This document shows, piece by piece, positions 17,446-24,901 of a DNA stretch of 64,000 nucleotides. How positions within the stretch are numbered: the first letter of the stretch is position 1; each line of letters starts with the position of its first letter. The notes beneath the pieces are model-generated. The model saw only the letters and a program-made list of their open reading frames with translations, was not told where the DNA came from and searched no databases. Origin of the DNA: an uncultured Clostridia bacterium (lineage in GTDB: Bacteria > Bacillota > Clostridia > Christensenellales > Borkfalkiaceae); NCBI GenBank assembly GCA_944376335.1, contig CALWCH010000006.1:1-64000 (forward strand). Reading direction: 5' to 3'. The translations under genes and the position numbers were made by a program.

Positions 17446-18248
17446 CTTGTTTTCCTCCTGTCGGGCAGATATTCGAGGGGCGTTTTATACGCCTCTTCGT
17501 AGCACTTTTTCCATGCCGCCTCCGCGCCCTCTTTTAAAACTTTCATCTTCTCTTTGCGGGGGAGCGTTTCCTCGGCATACACGGCGGGCAGGATGTGGAT
17601 GACGAGCCTTCTCATGTGCCCGAATTTGTCCTTCCGGAAGGTGAAGAAGACGGGCAGCACGGGCACGCCGCTCCTTGCCGCATAGAAGTAGGCACCCTCC
17701 TTGGTGGGGCGGGGCTTCTGGTAGTTGACCCACATCGCCTGCTCGGCATAGAAGTTGACGATCTTCCCCGCCTTCAACAGCCTGTCTACCTCGCGGTTGA
17801 AGTTGCGCATCGCCGTCAGATTGGAGCTCAACGGCAGCATCCCGCCGCGGCGGATGAATTCCCCGCCGAGGCCCGTCTTGTTGTTCTCTCTGCCCATCGT
17901 GTGGAAGGAGCGGTAATAGCCCACCGCCTGCCGCACGAAGAGGGTATCCAGATACGAAATGTGATTGGAGATGCACACCGCGCCGCTCTTGCCGAGGGCC
18001 TTTAAGTTCTCTCTTCCCTTGACTTTGCAGCCGTAGACGACCTTCAAAAAGACAGGCGCAAGGATAAAAAGCCCCGTCCGAAGCAAGAACGTGCCGATGC
18101 GGCGGTCACTTCCCGTGTAGTCGAAGTCCTCTTTGGGCTCCTCCCACTTGCTGCCGAAGGGGATATAGTCATAGTCGAAGCGGCGGTAACTTTCGAGCAC
18201 CGCCTGGATCTTTTCGCGTTTTTCGATGCCGCTGCGTTTTTTTCTCAT
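17442..18248 (-). CDS. plsC: 1-acyl-sn-glycerol-3-phosphate acyltransferase
   Basis: A 268-residue PlsC-family enzyme, which adds the second acyl chain to lysophosphatidate on the membrane. The HX4D box is in CISNHISYLDTLF (about residue 95-107), with a following GGEFIRRGGMLPL and the FYAEQAMWVNYQKPRPTKEGAYFYA segment for substrate binding. A membrane-associated N-terminal stretch (FLLRTGLFILAPVFLKVVYG) precedes it. First gene of a two-gene operon with the hydrolase. Its promoter is clear, while the Shine-Dalgarno (GGGTGAACG) is weak. Confidence 0.88.
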   Translation of the reverse strand: MRKKRSGIEKREKIQAVLESYRRFDYDYIPFGSKWEEPKEDFDYTGSDRRIGTFLLRTGLFILAPVFLKVVYGCKVKGRENLKALGKSGAVCISNHISYLDTLFVRQAVGYYRSFHTMGRENNKTGLGGEFIRRGGMLPLSSNLTAMRNFNREVDRLLKAGKIVNFYAEQAMWVNYQKPRPTKEGAYFYAARSGVPVLPVFFTFRKDKFGHMRRLVIHILPAVYAEETLPRKEKMKVLKEGAEAAWKKCYEEAYKTPLEYLPDRRKTR

Positions 18249-18282
18249 CGTTCACCCGCAAACATCTGTCTCGTTTTTCATC

Positions 18283-18311
18283 ATTATAGCCCATGCGGCG
18301 CGTAAAGTCAA
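18283..18311 (-). promoter_or_regulatory. Promoter of the plsC-hydrolase operon
   Basis: On the minus strand TTGACT (18306-18311), 17 bases, TATAAT (18283-18288). Confidence 0.8.
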
Positions 18312-18383
18312 CGGTGCGAGGGGAAAATGTCATAAAAAACTATGACTTTATTGTCAAGCCATGCGCAAACATGGTGAGCGGGC

Positions 18384-18412
18384 TTGCCTTTTGCGGGGCG
18401 ATGTGCTATAAT
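18384..18412 (+). promoter_or_regulatory. Extended -10 promoter of the PHP gene, leaderless type
   Basis: TTGCCT (18384-18389), 17 bases, TGC then TATAAT (18407-18412), 6 bases, ATG. Confidence 0.7.
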
Positions 18413-18418
18413 CGAGGC

Positions 18419-19237
18419 ATGAAAGCAGACCTTCACACCCATTCCGCCTTTTCGCCCGACGGCATCTCCCCGCTCTTTGAGATGGCGGCCGCGGCACACG
18501 GCATGGGACTTGCATATTTGGGCGTTTCCGAGCACTTCGATTACGACTACGCCTTTTACGGCATCACCTTCGAGGGGGAGACGCCCACCGACGAAACCGC
18601 CTATTTTTCCGCCGCGCGCGCCCTTCAAAGGGAGTACGAAGGCAAGGGCATGCGGCTGCTTGTCGGGGGAGAGTACGGCTACTGCCCCGATGCGGGATGC
18701 TGCGAGAAGTACCTCGCCCTCACCGCACGGCAGAGGCCCGACTTTGTCATCAACAGCGTTCATTCGTTGGACGGCTATGACTGCTATTTTGCCGAATACT
18801 TTCAAGGCAAACCGCGCGAACGCGCTTACGGGAAGTACTTGGAGCGGGTGCGGGAGAGCCTCGAAGCGCCGTATTCTTACGACATCGTGGGGCACATCGG
18901 CTATGTTGCCCGCAGGGCGCCGTATGAAAAGAAACTGCTCTCTTACGACGACTTCCCCGCCCTCTTCGACGATATTTTACGCACCGTCATCGCGAAGGGC
19001 AAAATTTTGGAAGTCAATACCTCCACGAAGGGGCTCAAAACCCGTTTTCTGCCCGAGGCGGGCGTGCTTTCCCGCTATTTCGAACTGGGCGGGCGGCGCA
19101 TCTCCTTCGGCTCTGACGCGCACGACACCTCGCGCATTCTGGAAGGTTTCTCGGAGGCCCTCGCCGCCCTCAAACAGATCGGTTTTACTGCACTGACCGT
19201 GCCTATCAGGGGCGATTACTTAGAAGTCAAAATATAA
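18419..19237 (+). CDS. PHP-domain phosphatase, histidinol-phosphatase type; apparently leaderless
   Basis: A 272-residue PHP-superfamily metal hydrolase. The first metal motif is KADLHTHSAFSPDG at residues 2-15, the middle one is VNSVHSLDG, and the last is FGSDAHDTSRI near 230. The architecture fits HisK-type histidinol-phosphate phosphatase (histidine synthesis), but other PHP phosphoesterases look alike and no his genes are nearby. The ATG is 6 bases after a TATAAT and has no ribosome site. First gene of a set with trmN6-like and rsmI, which suggests a shared transcript. Confidence 0.82.
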   Translation: MKADLHTHSAFSPDGISPLFEMAAAAHGMGLAYLGVSEHFDYDYAFYGITFEGETPTDETAYFSAARALQREYEGKGMRLLVGGEYGYCPDAGCCEKYLALTARQRPDFVINSVHSLDGYDCYFAEYFQGKPRERAYGKYLERVRESLEAPYSYDIVGHIGYVARRAPYEKKLLSYDDFPALFDDILRTVIAKGKILEVNTSTKGLKTRFLPEAGVLSRYFELGGRRISFGSDAHDTSRILEGFSEALAALKQIGFTALTVPIRGDYLEVKI

Positions 19238-19242
19238 CGAAA

Positions 19243-19965
19243 ATGCTTGTAACGGAACCCTTACTCATCGGCAATTATCGCATCGTGCAGGACACCGAGC
19301 TCTATCGTTTTACGTCGGACTCGGTGCTTTTGTCGCGCTTTGTAAGAGCCAAGGCGGGCGAAACGGTTGCCGATTTCTGCGCGGGGAGCGGCATCGTCGG
19401 CCTCCACTTCTTCGCCGAAAACACGGGCGTAAAGCACGTCACCCTCTTTGAGCTGCAAGAGGAGATGGCAGACCTCGCGCGAAAGACGATGGAACTCAAT
19501 CATCTGGAAGATGTTTTCACCGTTGAAAATATCGCCGTGCAGGAGATCCCCAAGGAGTACACCGAGGCGTTTTCGCTCATCTTTGCCAATCCCCCCTACG
19601 AAAAGGGCGGGTTCGAGAACGCCGACCCCAAGAAGGCGCTCTGCCGCAAGGAGCTGGCGCTTCCATTGGAAGAGCTCGTCTCGGCCGCCGCGCGGTGCTT
19701 AAAGTTCGGGGGAAGGTTCGCCCTCGTTCACCGCGCCGACCGCCTTGCAGAAGTGTTCTGCGCCCTGCACGAGAAAGGCTTGGAGCCCAAGAAGCTGCAG
19801 CTCGTTTCGGGCAAAGAGGGCGCAAAGCCGTACCTTGCGCTCATTTTGGCGGTCATGGGCGGCAGGAGCGGGCTGGACGTGCTGCCCACCCTTTTCAATA
19901 CCGCTGCTGCGGGCAGTACGGCGGCATCTGACGGCGCAGCAGGCGGCGCAAAGGAGACGGTATGA
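19243..19965 (+). CDS. TrmN6/YfiC-family N6-adenine methyltransferase (yabB-like)
   Basis: A 240-residue SAM-dependent methyltransferase. The SAM-binding loop is VADFCAGSGIVGLHF (about 42-56), the acidic strand-2 residue is in VTLFELQEEM, and the catalytic IFANPPYEKGG (about 115) is the NPPY motif of N6-adenine methylases. The family modifies tRNA in known cases (TrmN6 acts on A37 of tRNA-Val in E. coli); here the target is inference. Its 3' end overlaps rsmI by ATGA, the same pairing as yabB-yabC in B. subtilis. The last 25 residues are a low-complexity Ala/Gly tail (GGSTAASDGAAGG-like). Confidence 0.87.
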   Translation: MLVTEPLLIGNYRIVQDTELYRFTSDSVLLSRFVRAKAGETVADFCAGSGIVGLHFFAENTGVKHVTLFELQEEMADLARKTMELNHLEDVFTVENIAVQEIPKEYTEAFSLIFANPPYEKGGFENADPKKALCRKELALPLEELVSAAARCLKFGGRFALVHRADRLAEVFCALHEKGLEPKKLQLVSGKEGAKPYLALILAVMGGRSGLDVLPTLFNTAAAGSTAASDGAAGGAKETV

Positions 19966-20762
19966 TTGAGTTTGTGGCAACGCCCATCGGGAATTTAAAG
20001 GACATCACGCTGCGCGCGCTCGAGGCGCTGAAAAGTGCCGACGTCATCTTCTGCGAGGACACGCGGCACACCGTAAAGCTGCTCTCCGCCTTTGATATCA
20101 AAAAGCCGCTCCGTGCCTGCCATAAGTTCAACGAGCACGAGGCGGCGCAGGAGATCATCGCCCTCTCCCAAGAGGGAAAGCATGTGTGCATCGTCTCGGA
20201 TGCGGGCATGCCCGTCGTCTCCGACCCCGGCAACACCGTGGCGCGCGATCTGCGCGCGGCGGGGGAGGCGTTCACCATCCTCCCCGGGGCAAATGCGGCG
20301 CTCTCCGCGCTCGTCCTCTCTGCCCTCGATGCCTCCCGCTTCACCTTCATCGGCTTTCTGCCCGACAAGGCGGGGGAGAGAAGGCGCCTTTTAGAGCGCT
20401 TCAAAAACGCCCGCGAGACGCTGCTCCTGCATTCCGCCCCGCAGGACGTGGACAGGGACATTGCCGCAATGTATGAAGTTTTCGGCGACAGAAGGGCATG
20501 CGCCGTGCGGGAAATTACCAAACTCTATGAAGAGGCGAAGGACTTCACCTTAAAAGAGGGGCTCGGCGGCGAAAAGCGCGGGGAGTATGTGCTCGTCGTC
20601 GAGGGCGCAAGCGGGGAGAGCCCCTTGAATGCCCTCTCCGTGCGCGAACATGTGAAGGCGTATATGGACGAGGGGCTTTCGAAGAAAGACGCCTTAAAGA
20701 AGGCCGCCGAGGACAGGGGCGTTCCCAAGAGCGAGCTCTACCGCGAGACGCTCGACTTATAG
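19962..20762 (+). CDS. rsmI: 16S rRNA (cytidine-1402-2'-O)-methyltransferase
   Basis: RsmI methylates the ribose of C1402 in 16S rRNA using SAM. The 266-residue protein is a full-length tetrapyrrole-methylase-fold enzyme: VATPIGNLKDITLRALE at the start, FCEDTRHTVKLL, CIVSDAGMPVVSDPG and the closing FIGFLPDKAGERR. The C-terminus has the helical SKKDALKKAAEDRGVPKSELY segment. The ATG overlaps the previous stop, so translation is coupled. Confidence 0.95.
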   Translation: MIEFVATPIGNLKDITLRALEALKSADVIFCEDTRHTVKLLSAFDIKKPLRACHKFNEHEAAQEIIALSQEGKHVCIVSDAGMPVVSDPGNTVARDLRAAGEAFTILPGANAALSALVLSALDASRFTFIGFLPDKAGERRRLLERFKNARETLLLHSAPQDVDRDIAAMYEVFGDRRACAVREITKLYEEAKDFTLKEGLGGEKRGEYVLVVEGASGESPLNALSVREHVKAYMDEGLSKKDALKKAAEDRGVPKSELYRETLDL

Positions 20763-20787
20763 AGTTCGTCTATCTCGGGTCAAACGC

Positions 20788-20817
20788 TTGACAGCACAGG
20801 GGGGGAGGAAGTATAAT
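20788..20817 (+). promoter_or_regulatory. Promoter of the O-antigen-ligase-like gene
   Basis: TTGACA (20788-20793), 18 bases, TATAAT (20812-20817). Confidence 0.75.
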
Positions 20818-20852
20818 AAAACAGATAGGACAGCCTGTCCTTTGGAGATGAT

Positions 20853-22292
20853 ATGATCTACGAAAGCTGCCCCGCGCTGGGGGAAAATCAATTTATCCGC
20901 TCTCTGCAGGCGTTTTTCCGCTCGGTGTGGTATCAGGCACTCGTCGTGCTCTTGATGGTTGTCTCCAACGTGTTTGCGCTGGAGCTGCCCGTCTTTTATA
21001 TCTATCTTTTCTTGGGGCTTGCCGTCATGCTCTTTGCGGAGGACACCCTCCCGCTCGTACCCATCTTTTTGTGCTGCTACATGACCATCGCGCCCGAAAA
21101 CAACCCCGCGACGCATGTGGAGACGACGGTCTTCAAGGACCCCGCCTTCAAGGTGCAGTTCATGGCGATCTTGGGCGTCGCTGCCGTCGCCATTGCGGCA
21201 AGGCTCGTGTATTCTGTCGCGTTTTCGCCGTCAAAAGGGGAGCGCCGCGGCTCGCCCGCCCTCTCCTTGGGCTTTTTGGCGCTGGGCGTATCTTACGTCC
21301 TCGGCGGGCTCTTCAGCCCCTATTACTCCGCAAAGACCGCCCTCTTCGGGCTCGTGCAGATCGCCTCGCTCTGCGCCCTCTACTACTTCTTCTACTTTAC
21401 GGTGGACTTTCGTCGCGCGGAGAAGGACTATCTCTTAAAATACTTCCTCTTTTTGGGCTTCGGCATCATTTTGGAGACGGTGCGGCTCTACTTCCTGCCC
21501 GGAGTGTTTACGCCCGACGGCGTCGACAGGGGCAAACTGACGACTGGCTGGGGCATGTATAACAACATCGGCTGCATCGTCGCGATGTGCATCCCCGCAG
21601 GCTTTTACTTCGCCCTGACGCATCAAAAGGGCTGGCGATATACCCTGCTTGCCTGCCTCACCTTCGGCGGCGTCATCCTTACGCAGAGCCGCGGCTCGAT
21701 CTTATTCGGCGGCATCGTCTTTGCCATTTCGTACATCTACGTCGTCACAAAGAGCAAGGGGCGGGAGCGGCTTGGGCACCTCGTGGTCGGGGGCGCGGTC
21801 ATCCTCATCGTGATGGTGCTCTTTGCCGTGTTCTTCGAAAAGTTCATGAAGCTGTTTGCCTCGATGATCCGCTTCGACAGCAACGGACGCGATAAGATCT
21901 GGAAGGACGGCCTTGCGCAGTTTGCCGAGCACCCCCTCTTCGGCGTCGGCTTCTATGAGTGCGGGGCGCTCCGCTGGGGGAATCTGCCATCCGACTCCTT
22001 CCTGCCCCCGCGCTATCACGATACCTATCTGCAGCTTTTAGCCTCGGGCGGCATCGTCGCGCTTTTGTGTTATGCCTTCCACCGCTTTCAGACGGTGCGC
22101 CTCTTCTTTAAGAACAAAACGCGGGAGAACATGTTTTTGGGGCTTGTCGTGCTTGCGCTCATCTTGACGAGCTTTACCGATTGCCACTTCTTCAACTTCG
22201 GCCCCGGGCTTTTATATTCCGTCGTCCTCGTGTTTATCGAGCGCATCCCCAAAGCGGAGAAACCCGAGCCCACCCCCGAACAGACAAATTGA
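20853..22292 (+). CDS. O-antigen ligase/polymerase-like membrane protein
   Basis: A 479-residue multi-pass membrane protein with about 10-12 predicted helices. The Wzy/WaaL signature region lies near residues 335-400: GRDKIWKDGLAQFAEHPLFGVG, then YHDTYLQLLASGGIVALL, the periplasmic/extracellular loop with the conserved His that acts in glycan transfer. LTQSRGSILFGG precedes it. In Bacillota such proteins join or polymerise surface glycans or teichoic-acid-like chains; the acceptor here is unknown. It has its own promoter and lies in the conserved rsmI-metG interval, where it looks like an accessory insertion. Confidence 0.85.
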   Translation: MIYESCPALGENQFIRSLQAFFRSVWYQALVVLLMVVSNVFALELPVFYIYLFLGLAVMLFAEDTLPLVPIFLCCYMTIAPENNPATHVETTVFKDPAFKVQFMAILGVAAVAIAARLVYSVAFSPSKGERRGSPALSLGFLALGVSYVLGGLFSPYYSAKTALFGLVQIASLCALYYFFYFTVDFRRAEKDYLLKYFLFLGFGIILETVRLYFLPGVFTPDGVDRGKLTTGWGMYNNIGCIVAMCIPAGFYFALTHQKGWRYTLLACLTFGGVILTQSRGSILFGGIVFAISYIYVVTKSKGRERLGHLVVGGAVILIVMVLFAVFFEKFMKLFASMIRFDSNGRDKIWKDGLAQFAEHPLFGVGFYECGALRWGNLPSDSFLPPRYHDTYLQLLASGGIVALLCYAFHRFQTVRLFFKNKTRENMFLGLVVLALILTSFTDCHFFNFGPGLLYSVVLVFIERIPKAEKPEPTPEQTN

Positions 22293-22337
22293 CGCTTTCT
22301 CTCAACGCTTACGCCAAATAATATAATTCACCAATAG

Positions 22338-22378
22338 CCATGCGGCGGGCGGGTGCAAAGCACCCGCCCGCCGCATGG
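22338..22378. terminator. Bidirectional terminator between convergent genes
   Basis: A 19-bp near-perfect stem CCATGCGGCGGGCGGGTGC with an AAA loop. It ends 2 bases from the stop of the minus-strand small protein, and a similar hairpin follows its paralogue at 36581. Confidence 0.75.
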
Positions 22379-22380
22379 CG

Positions 22381-22557
22381 TTATTTCTCGGTTACAATGA
22401 GCTCAAACTTCTTTCCGTCGGGGAGGGTGTAGACAAGCTTCCCGCCCTCCCCATTGCACTCACCCACAAAGTACTCCGCAATGAGCGGCTTTAAGGACGC
22501 TGCGATATCCTCCGCCGCCACAAGCGCACCCTCTTGGAAAATGAGCTTCTCTTGCAC
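22381..22557 (-). CDS. Small conserved protein A (58 residues), attenuator-controlled cassette
   Basis: An unrecognised 58-residue acidic protein (MQEKLIFQEGALVAAEDIAA ... KFELIVTEK). A helix (AAEDIAASLKPLIAEYFVG) is followed by a probable beta hairpin (KLVYTLPDGKKFELIV). It is about 80 % identical by eye to the protein at 36395. GTG is chosen as start: AAGGAGG lies 8 bases before it, at the same spacing as in the paralogue, and upstream codons are terminator sequence. No signal peptide, Cys pair or catalytic motif. The function is unknown, and the conserved regulated leader is the main clue that expression matters. Confidence 0.75.
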   Translation of the reverse strand: MQEKLIFQEGALVAAEDIAASLKPLIAEYFVGECNGEGGKLVYTLPDGKKFELIVTEK

Positions 22558-22749
22558 TTTCGTTTCCTCCTTAAAAAAATAAGAGCGCCCCAACGAGGGG
22601 ACGCCCGCATATCGCCCCAAGATTAGTTGCGCTCTAATCATCCGCGAAATTGGGAAAACAGGGGTCGCCTATGCCTAGACAATCCCAATTTCGCACTTTA
22701 TGCAATTAGAGCGCAAGCATAGTATAACATGATTCTCCTCAAAAATCAA
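22558..22749 (-). promoter_or_regulatory. Promoter and two-state hairpin leader of small protein A
   Basis: TTGATT (22744-22749), 17 bases, TATACT (22721-22726). The transcript starts near 22714 at an arm GCGCTCTAAT (22705-22714) that pairs with ATTAGAGCGC (22629-22638), enclosing a second stem GCGAAATTGGG/CCCAATTTCGC. A terminator follows (22581-22606) with TTATTTTTTT running directly into AAGGAGG. The terminator's 3' arm GCGCTCTT repeats the first arm, so the middle arm can pair with either. This looks like a conditional attenuator; the signal is unknown. Confidence 0.7.
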
Positions 22750-22804
22750 GACGAAAAAGCAAAATTCAGGCGAAAGAAACGCGAAAACGCCCGCCTTGAG
22801 ACGG

Positions 22805-23160
22805 ACGCTTCCTGAATAATTCTGCAAGCAAAACCACGCTTTTGCGCAGCAGGACTCAATTTGCCTCATACTTGAGGCTTACGGGGGAAAGAGTGAATTT
22901 GCGCGAGCTAAATTGGAAGCCCTTAAAAACTCGCGCAAAGAGACGAGCAAGGGAGTTCTTAAAACAGCACGGTGTGCTGTTTTCCCCTTGCGAGATGAGC
23001 GAGCGCATTGCTCCGCGCGAGCGGTGACCGAAAACGGCGTTGCCCTTACGCCGTTTGAGACCAAACGAGCCGTCAAGCCGCAACGCGGTGCGCGGCGGTG
23101 TTTTCTCTCAAAATCGCGGAAAGATTTTTGCCTTTGCAAAAAGATTTTCGCGAATTAAAA
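22805..23160 (-). repeat. Long mosaic repeat with inserted GAGCAAGG module
   Basis: Contains the GCAAAA/TTTTGC hairpin, GGACTCAATTTG, hairpin GCCTCATACTTGAGGC, GGGGGAAAGAGTGA, and a stem TTTGCGCGAG/CTCGCGCAAA around AGCTAAATTGGAAGC. The 115-bp module (about 22955-23062) sits between that stem and the next hairpin, which shows nesting of repeats. A degenerate terminal hairpin lies at 23105-23155. The promoter-proximal end of cassette A joins this repeat. Confidence 0.8.
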
Positions 23161-23162
23161 AT

Positions 23163-23350
23163 AATGGCGCAAGAAGGCTGCGCCTTCGCCCGCGCACCCA
23201 ATTTGCGCATACCTGCGCTTCTGCGGAAAGGTGAGGCGGCGCGGGCTATATTGTTGCTATAATAGCGCCGCCGAGGAAAACCCGATGTGAGGGAAGCGAA
23301 CATCGGGTTGTCCTTCCCTCACGACATTTTTCCGCGTCAGTTCGCGGAAA
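23163..23350 (-). repeat. Long mosaic repeat, GCAACAAT-loop type
   Basis: Plus-strand order: AATAATGGCGC, hairpin, CCCAATTTG, GCGCATACCTGCGC, TTCTGCGGAAAGGTGAG, stem GGCGGCGC/GCGCCGCC around ATATTGTTGC, GAGGAAAACC, hairpin CGATGT...ACATCG, GGTT, CTCACGACATTTTTCCGCG ... GTGTGAAC. The 41225 and 10080 copies share the linkers, but the stems are different sequences. Confidence 0.8.
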
Positions 23351-23625
23351 AATGTGTGAACATAGGAATTGCCCCAAGGTTTTCGCCTCGGGGCATTTCC
23401 TATATGATAAGGGGGAAAATTATGAGCTTTGTTTTGCATCGCCGATGTCCTCATCGACTTTGTGCCTCTATTATAGAGCATTTTCCCAAAAAGTAAAACC
23501 AAATCCGCATCTTTTTTTCAAAAATTATTTTTTTGTTTGTTTCAACAGTTTCTGAAAGATATATGCGCAAAACCACACACATCCTGACGAAAAAATGACA
23601 AATTCTCCCGTTTTGCCCCTCGCTT
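23351..23625. other. Non-coding gap with hairpin and candidate minus promoter
   Basis: 23364-23399 forms a hairpin (GGAATTGCCCC/GGGGCATTTCC). On the minus strand a TTTACT-16-TATAAT pair lies near 23480-23505, but the short ORF behind it runs into repeat sequence and is not convincing. The rest is AT-rich; I see no gene. Confidence 0.5.
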
Positions 23626-24126
23626 CTACAAAATGCGGCAAAAAAGGCATCCCAGCACCGCCGCCAGAAGGTTGCAAAACAGGGCGATGACGACGGGCAG
23701 AGGCGAAACTTTTTTTGCCCCTGCAAAGTAGAGGGCGGAAAGGTAGAAGGTCGTCTCGCTCGAGCCGTACACAACCGAGGCACACCGCGCAAGATAGCTG
23801 TCCGCGCCGTGCGTCGTAATGATGTCGTTTAAAAACGCCATCGCCCCGCTCCCTGAAAACGGCTTGATGAGGACGAGCGGCGCAAGCTCCTTCGGAACGC
23901 CCAGCGCCTCCAGGACGGGCGCCAGGAGCCGCGCGAGCATCTCGGAGAGGCCGCTCTCCGAGAAGAGTTCGCTCAAAATGAGCACGGCGGCGAGCGAGGG
24001 AAAGAGCGACAATAAAAGCGGCACCGCCCCCTTCACGCCCTCCGAGAACGCGTCGTAGAGCTTGACCTTCCGACAAAGCGCAAAGGCGAACACCCCCAAA
24101 AAGAGCAGGGGAAAGAGCAGGCTCAT
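23626..24126 (-). CDS. spmB: Spore maturation protein B
   Basis: A 166-residue integral membrane protein of the nucleoside-recognition (Gate) family, with four to five helices. The typical residues are PLLLSLFPSLAAVLILSELF, LVLIKPFSGSGAMA and CASVVYGSSETTFYLSALYF. SpmB works with SpmA in spore core dehydration in Bacillota. The start is chosen at the ATG that overlaps the spmA stop (ATGA at 24123-24126). The surrounding open frame continues upstream only as spmA shadow. Confidence 0.92.
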   Translation of the reverse strand: MSLLFPLLFLGVFAFALCRKVKLYDAFSEGVKGAVPLLLSLFPSLAAVLILSELFSESGLSEMLARLLAPVLEALGVPKELAPLVLIKPFSGSGAMAFLNDIITTHGADSYLARCASVVYGSSETTFYLSALYFAGAKKVSPLPVVIALFCNLLAAVLGCLFCRIL

Positions 24127-24692
24127 GCGCGCTTGGGCTTCCCGCGCGGGCGTTTCTGCGCGAGGAAGGTGAGCGTGACCGCAAGCACGGCGGAGCAGAT
24201 CGTTGCAAGCAGGGTTGGAAGGACGGTATCGGCGGGGGTGAGCGAGCCCGCGGCGAGGCGGAAGGTGATGGCGGTGGTGCTCATGAGCTGGATGCCCGCC
24301 GCATTCAGCACGAACAACATATTCGCCCCGAACGTGTTGCCCTTCTCGAGGAAGCGGCGGACGGCCTCGATGCCGAGCGGCGTGGGAGCCCCGGGAAGGC
24401 TCAAAAGATTGGCCGAGACCGAGCAGCACGCGGCGGAGAGCGCCCTCTCATCCTTCGAGCGGAAGAGGCGGGAGAGAACGGGTCTTAAGCCGCGGGCAAG
24501 CAGGCGATTTAAGCCGCTCTTTTCCATCACGGAGAAGAATCCCAGCCACACGCAGTAGGCGGCCATGAGGGAGAGCGCGAGCGAGACGGCCTTCTCGCCG
24601 CCCTTCAGAAGCGCAGGCAGAAACCCGGACGGGTCGAAGATGAGAAAGAGCAGGGCGGAGAGCGCAAACATCGCCGCAAAGATACCGTTCAT
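24123..24692 (-). CDS. spmA: Spore maturation protein A
   Basis: A 189-residue membrane protein, partner of SpmB. The Gate-family pattern is clear: GGEKAVSLALSLMAAYCVWLGFFSVMEKSGL, then CSVSANLLSLPGAPTPLGIEA and NTFGANMLFVLNAAGIQLMST. It ends in a basic tail. First gene of the spmA-spmB operon, divergent from the attenuated GNAT gene. Its presence is evidence for an endospore-forming lineage. Confidence 0.93.
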   Translation of the reverse strand: MNGIFAAMFALSALLFLIFDPSGFLPALLKGGEKAVSLALSLMAAYCVWLGFFSVMEKSGLNRLLARGLRPVLSRLFRSKDERALSAACCSVSANLLSLPGAPTPLGIEAVRRFLEKGNTFGANMLFVLNAAGIQLMSTTAITFRLAAGSLTPADTVLPTLLATICSAVLAVTLTFLAQKRPRGKPKRA

Positions 24693-24738
24693 CGCCCTAT
24701 CCTATGCCCCCCTCGGACGAGTTATGCCTTTCAAAGGG

Positions 24739-24767
24739 TTGACAGGGACGGAAGGAAGTGCTATACT
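24739..24767 (+). promoter_or_regulatory. Promoter of the leader peptide-GNAT unit
   Basis: TTGACA (24739-24744), 17 bases, TGC then TATACT (24762-24767). The leader-peptide ATG follows 6 bases later. Confidence 0.8.
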
Positions 24768-24773
24768 TTGCCT

Positions 24774-24836
24774 ATGGACAAGCATTTTGCAGTGGAAGAG
24801 GTCATGTGCGTCGCAGTTTATTTTGAACTGCGATGA
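24774..24836 (+). CDS. Leader peptide (20 residues) of a ribosome-mediated attenuator
   Basis: ATG to TGA encodes MDKHFAVEEVMCVAVYFELR, starting at the predicted transcript start with no ribosome site. Its 3' half is hairpin sequence: GAGGTCAT (from 24798) and CGCAGTT pair with AACTGCG and ATGACCTT (to 24840). A stalled ribosome here would free the second arm to pair with GGTCATC (24863-24869) in the terminator. Confidence 0.6.
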   Translation: MDKHFAVEEVMCVAVYFELR

Positions 24837-24855
24837 CCTTACACGCGAAATTTTC

Positions 24856-24889
24856 CCCGTCGGGTCATCACCCGGCGGGTATTTTTTTA
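24856..24889 (+). terminator. Attenuator terminator fused to the GNAT ribosome site
   Basis: CCCGTCGGG/CCCGGCGGG (24856-24879), then ATTTTTTT, directly followed by AAGGAGG. Terminator formation would stop transcription just before the GNAT start. Confidence 0.8.
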
Positions 24890-24901
24890 AGGAGGCAAGT
24901 T

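Noticed and set aside
23257..23502. Short minus-strand ORF with a promoter-like box (…HTFFRELTRKN…)
   Set aside because: Most of it is translated mosaic repeat; similar peptides arise from repeat copies at 41 kb, so it is likely spurious.
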